NCBI RefSeq assembly: GCF_900168065.1
Contig: NZ_FUZZ01000004.1
Location: 788,830-852,829, forward strand
DNA length: 64,000 nt
Direction of reading: 5' to 3'
Origin: Chitinophaga ginsengisegetis
GTDB taxonomy: Bacteria; Bacteroidota; Bacteroidia; Chitinophagales; Chitinophagaceae
Part shown: piece by piece, positions 62,601-64,000 of the stretch
Layout: every line of letters starts with the position of its first letter
Numbering within the stretch: the first letter of the stretch is position 1
The notes under the pieces: model-generated
Seen by the model: the letters and a program-made list of their open reading frames with translations, nothing else
The model's database searches: none
Told to the model about the DNA's origin: nothing
Translations under genes and position numbers: made by a program

Positions 62601-64000
62601 GGTCACGGCTACACAAAGCGGTGATACTGATTACGACGCAGCCACCATTGTATCCGGCGGATTTACGGTCCTGAAAAAATCATTATTTGTAACTGCCGAT
62701 AACAAACAGCGGTTATATGGAGGAAATAACCCTGCATTAACCTATACTTATAGCGGTTTGGTGAATGGGGAAGATAACAGCGTGGTAACAGGCACTCCGC
62801 TGCTCAGTACTACGGCAGATGCCAGCAGTGTGCCGGGTGGTTACCCTATCCAGGTTACCAATGCTGCCTCGCTGAGTGCTGTTAACTACAATATCATTCC
62901 TGCCAGCGGAATACTGACGGTAACAATAGCGCCACAAACCATTACCTTCCCGGCTATCACCGGCAAAACATATGGCAGTGCACCGGTTACGCTCAATACC
63001 AACAGCGACGCAGGTTTGCCGATCACTTACAACGTGGTAAGCGGTCCGGCAACAGTCAATGGCAACATCCTTACATTCACAGGCGCTGGCGATGTAACCG
63101 TTTCCGCCGACCAGGGAGGCAACGGCAACTACTCTCCTGCTCCGCAATCAACACAAACATTCAACGTTGCCAAAGCCATACTAACGGTAACGGCTAATGA
63201 TAAAAACAGGGCGTACAAACAAGCTAATCCAACACCGGATTATACCATTACCGGTTTTGTAAATGGTGAAAACAACAGCGCAGTCAATGGCGACGCCACT
63301 ATTACTCACACTGCTGATATCAATAGCGTGCCGGGTGTTTATCCGATTACGGTTACCGCTGGTGCGTTAGCAGCAGCTAATTATGACTTCAGCTTTGTGA
63401 ACGGATCACTCACTATTACACAGGCTTCACAAACCATCACCTTCCCGGCTATCACCGGTAAAACATATGGTGACCCTGCCTTTACTCTCAGCGCCAGTAG
63501 CGATGCAGGGTTAACAGTAGCCTATGCCGTTACTTCCGGGCCGGCTACCGTAAACGGTAACACCGTCACCATCACCGGCGTGGGCAATGTAACCATCAGC
63601 GCCACGCAGGCAGGAGACGCCAACTATACCGCAGCAGCGGCGGTGAGCCAATCGTTCCAGGTAACCCCGGCCATACTGACGGCAACCGCGGATGATAAAC
63701 AGAAAGTATATGGCGCTAATAATCCTGCGCTCACTTACACCATCAGTGGGTTTGTGAATGGTGAAAACAGCAGCGTGATAAGCGGTACACCTGCGCTCAG
63801 CACCAGTGCCGATAACAGCAGCGTACCTGCTACATATCCTATTACAGTGGATGTAACACCATTGACCGCGGCGAACTATACTTTCGCTGCTGTTAATGGC
63901 AACTTAACCGTTGGACTGGCGTCACAAACCATCACCTTCCCGGCCATCACCGGTAAAACATATGGCGACGCTGCCTTTGCGCTCAACGCCGGTAGCAGCA
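59617..64000 (+). CDS. Giant secreted MBG-repeat protein (truncated by window end)
   Basis: At least 1461 residues with no in-frame stop before the window edge. Signal peptide (to about residue 25, ending CAQAQA). Residues about 28-230 resemble a lamin-tail-like secreted domain (GDLVFTGVNIFDDD; YFTDLGWMG). About 268-605 is a beta-helix/choice-of-anchor Q-type region (SGDGSSWATALQELTTAL; IIITGGAGNVSGGGIYAP; closing IDLGAYEIQ). From 607 on come alternating Ig-like units (QTITFPAITGKTYGD) and MBG_2 units (ILTVTANDKNRAYKQANP), period 165 residues. Likely a cell-surface or secreted adhesin; a type IX secretion C-terminal domain is expected beyond the window but cannot be seen. Confidence 0.85.
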   Translation, partial: MKLILRRTLISLLLLTGIATCAQAQAFGPGDLVFTGVNIFDDDISGSVQNDAFSFVLLRDCPKNTIIYFTDLGWMGSRFQTISADSSTGPKTDGVLQWSPGGNNKMDAGTRVTIFCKYSPTASAGVLTLSTPTANTALQANKEYISLGFAGDQLFAFTGNINNPTIIAGINVNRKTWETSLDAEEFTSSKSLKPATTSILSFPSINAVNARYNCITTIGTSARLRNLVVDTTNWTKDYSLTVPAPTAFSLVSAPPCSFTVVNPDTSGIVYVNKQVSQSGDGSSWATALQELTTALNAAADPLNGITTIWVAQNTYKPDYTRNTSATFNIPSGVAVYGGFAGTETKLADRNIPANPVILSGDVDFNDVLTNTITLKATDIRGSNSTHLVTVAGNSAESILDGIIITGGAGNVSGGGIYAPFSNLTIRNTQFYGNNTTQNGGAIYQVGGNIKLVNCVFFGNKATLDGTAIRTTGNTTLTNVTVGGNSGGGAAISSTGGIFTSYNSIVAKNTPGSGSDYSGPLANIRYSILGNLYYSDAATVQPVPDVVFNDLTNGNLRLTAANFGINKGDPQTNNAGYAAQADTLDLDRKTRISNSLIDLGAYEIQAIPQTITFPAFPSTPVITYGDTDIDPNATTSGDGTITYTSGNTAVADVVNGKIKTTGAGTAVITAHAGATNTYLPASPVSQTITVAKKALTIKAADVSRPYKTANPAATFTYTGFVYADDASVITGMVNTTFAANLNSPVGAYAITTDVSAASAANYSLSAANGTLTITQQPQTITFPAITGIVYGTAPITLPLNTDAGNAIVYTVVSGPATVSGNTLTITGAGDVTINADQPGNTNYAAAAQVTQTFNVAKAILTVTANDKNRAYKQANPTLEYTVTGLVNGDNGSVVNGNADISTTADIDSHTGNYPITVSAGALTAVNYQFSFAPGTLTVTKAPQVITLTALTDKTYGDAPFALNATSTSGLTVDFTVAGPATLSGNTVTITGTGNVTVTATQSGDTDYDAATIVSGGFTVLKKSLFVTADNKQRLYGGNNPALTYTYSGLVNGEDNSVVTGTPLLSTTADASSVPGGYPIQVTNAASLSAVNYNIIPASGILTVTIAPQTITFPAITGKTYGSAPVTLNTNSDAGLPITYNVVSGPATVNGNILTFTGAGDVTVSADQGGNGNYSPAPQSTQTFNVAKAILTVTANDKNRAYKQANPTPDYTITGFVNGENNSAVNGDATITHTADINSVPGVYPITVTAGALAAANYDFSFVNGSLTITQASQTITFPAITGKTYGDPAFTLSASSDAGLTVAYAVTSGPATVNGNTVTITGVGNVTISATQAGDANYTAAAAVSQSFQVTPAILTATADDKQKVYGANNPALTYTISGFVNGENSSVISGTPALSTSADNSSVPATYPITVDVTPLTAANYTFAAVNGNLTVGLASQTITFPAITGKTYGDAAFALNAGSS
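61438..64000 (+). repeat. 495-bp tandem coding repeats (MBG array)
   Basis: The anchor codons QTITF (or QVITL) begin at 61438, 61945, 62440, 62935, 63430 and 63925. The first step is 507 bases and the next four are exactly 495 (165 codons). Each unit encodes an Ig-like module plus an MBG_2 module. Units 990 bp apart are most alike: the ANDKNRAYKQANP stretch occurs in the second and fourth MBG modules only. Confidence 0.9.

Noticed and set aside
59853..63147. Many minus-strand open frames opposite the MBG gene
   Set aside because: They mirror the repetitive plus-strand frame, which is continuously open from 59617 to the window end and encodes recognisable domains.

Overview
The window looks like chromosomal DNA of a Bacteroidota bacterium, most likely of the Chitinophagaceae/Chitinophaga type (inferred from content, not from a database search). 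The signs are a SusC/SusD pair driven by an ECF sigma factor and FecR anti-sigma, many DUF families typical of the phylum, few Shine-Dalgarno sites, promoter-like TAnnTTTG boxes, and a giant secreted protein with MBG repeats. I see no rRNA, tRNA, CRISPR array, insertion sequence or prophage.

Layout. 23-3526 holds a secreted DUF4139 protein and two unrecognised membrane proteins. 3850-17842 is an exopolysaccharide locus: a membrane acyltransferase, then Wza-like export lipoprotein, Wzc-like tyrosine kinase, Wzx flippase, FkbM methyltransferase, class I methyltransferase, HlpA-like glycosyltransferase, Wzy-like polymerase, GT4, FkbM, a second GT4 and a WcaJ-like initiating transferase. Six junctions are ATGA overlaps. 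A third FkbM gene meets the locus from the opposite strand. 18820-22148 holds a DUF3592 protein and a coupled pair (coiled-coil/barrel protein plus M48 metalloprotease). 22341-32053 (minus) is a nutrient-uptake operon: sigma, FecR, SusC, SusD, TlpA-like thioredoxin protein and an alpha/beta hydrolase, ending at a clear terminator (22288-22315). 32137-34639 has a four-helix membrane protein divergent from a MarR regulator, and an HGSNAT/NagX-like acyltransferase.

35100-50509 is largely a copper/heavy-metal resistance region. One minus-strand operon runs HYC_CC_PP protein, CusA split into two ORFs, TolC/CusC, two CusB adaptors, two DUF3347 proteins and a haem-binding-domain protein. A second minus-strand group runs an AraC-type regulator with an N-terminal HMA-like CxxC domain, CopA Cu(I) P-type ATPase and a ferredoxin-fused FNR-type reductase. 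The promoters of copA and of the regulator share a long box; part of it recurs before the HYC gene, which suggests one copper regulon.

50642-56460 is a mixed stretch: methyltransferase, GlxA-type regulator, NTF2-like protein, EcsC protein, zinc alcohol dehydrogenase, exported acetolactate decarboxylase and a metallophosphatase. 56622-64000 (plus) carries three phage tail-collar (MdpB-like) genes, a substrate-binding-protein homologue without a signal peptide, and a giant secreted MBG protein that runs off the window. This last block is the best candidate here for an undescribed system: five same-strand genes with no other phage gene nearby. The MBG gene contains an exact 495-bp (165-residue) tandem period.
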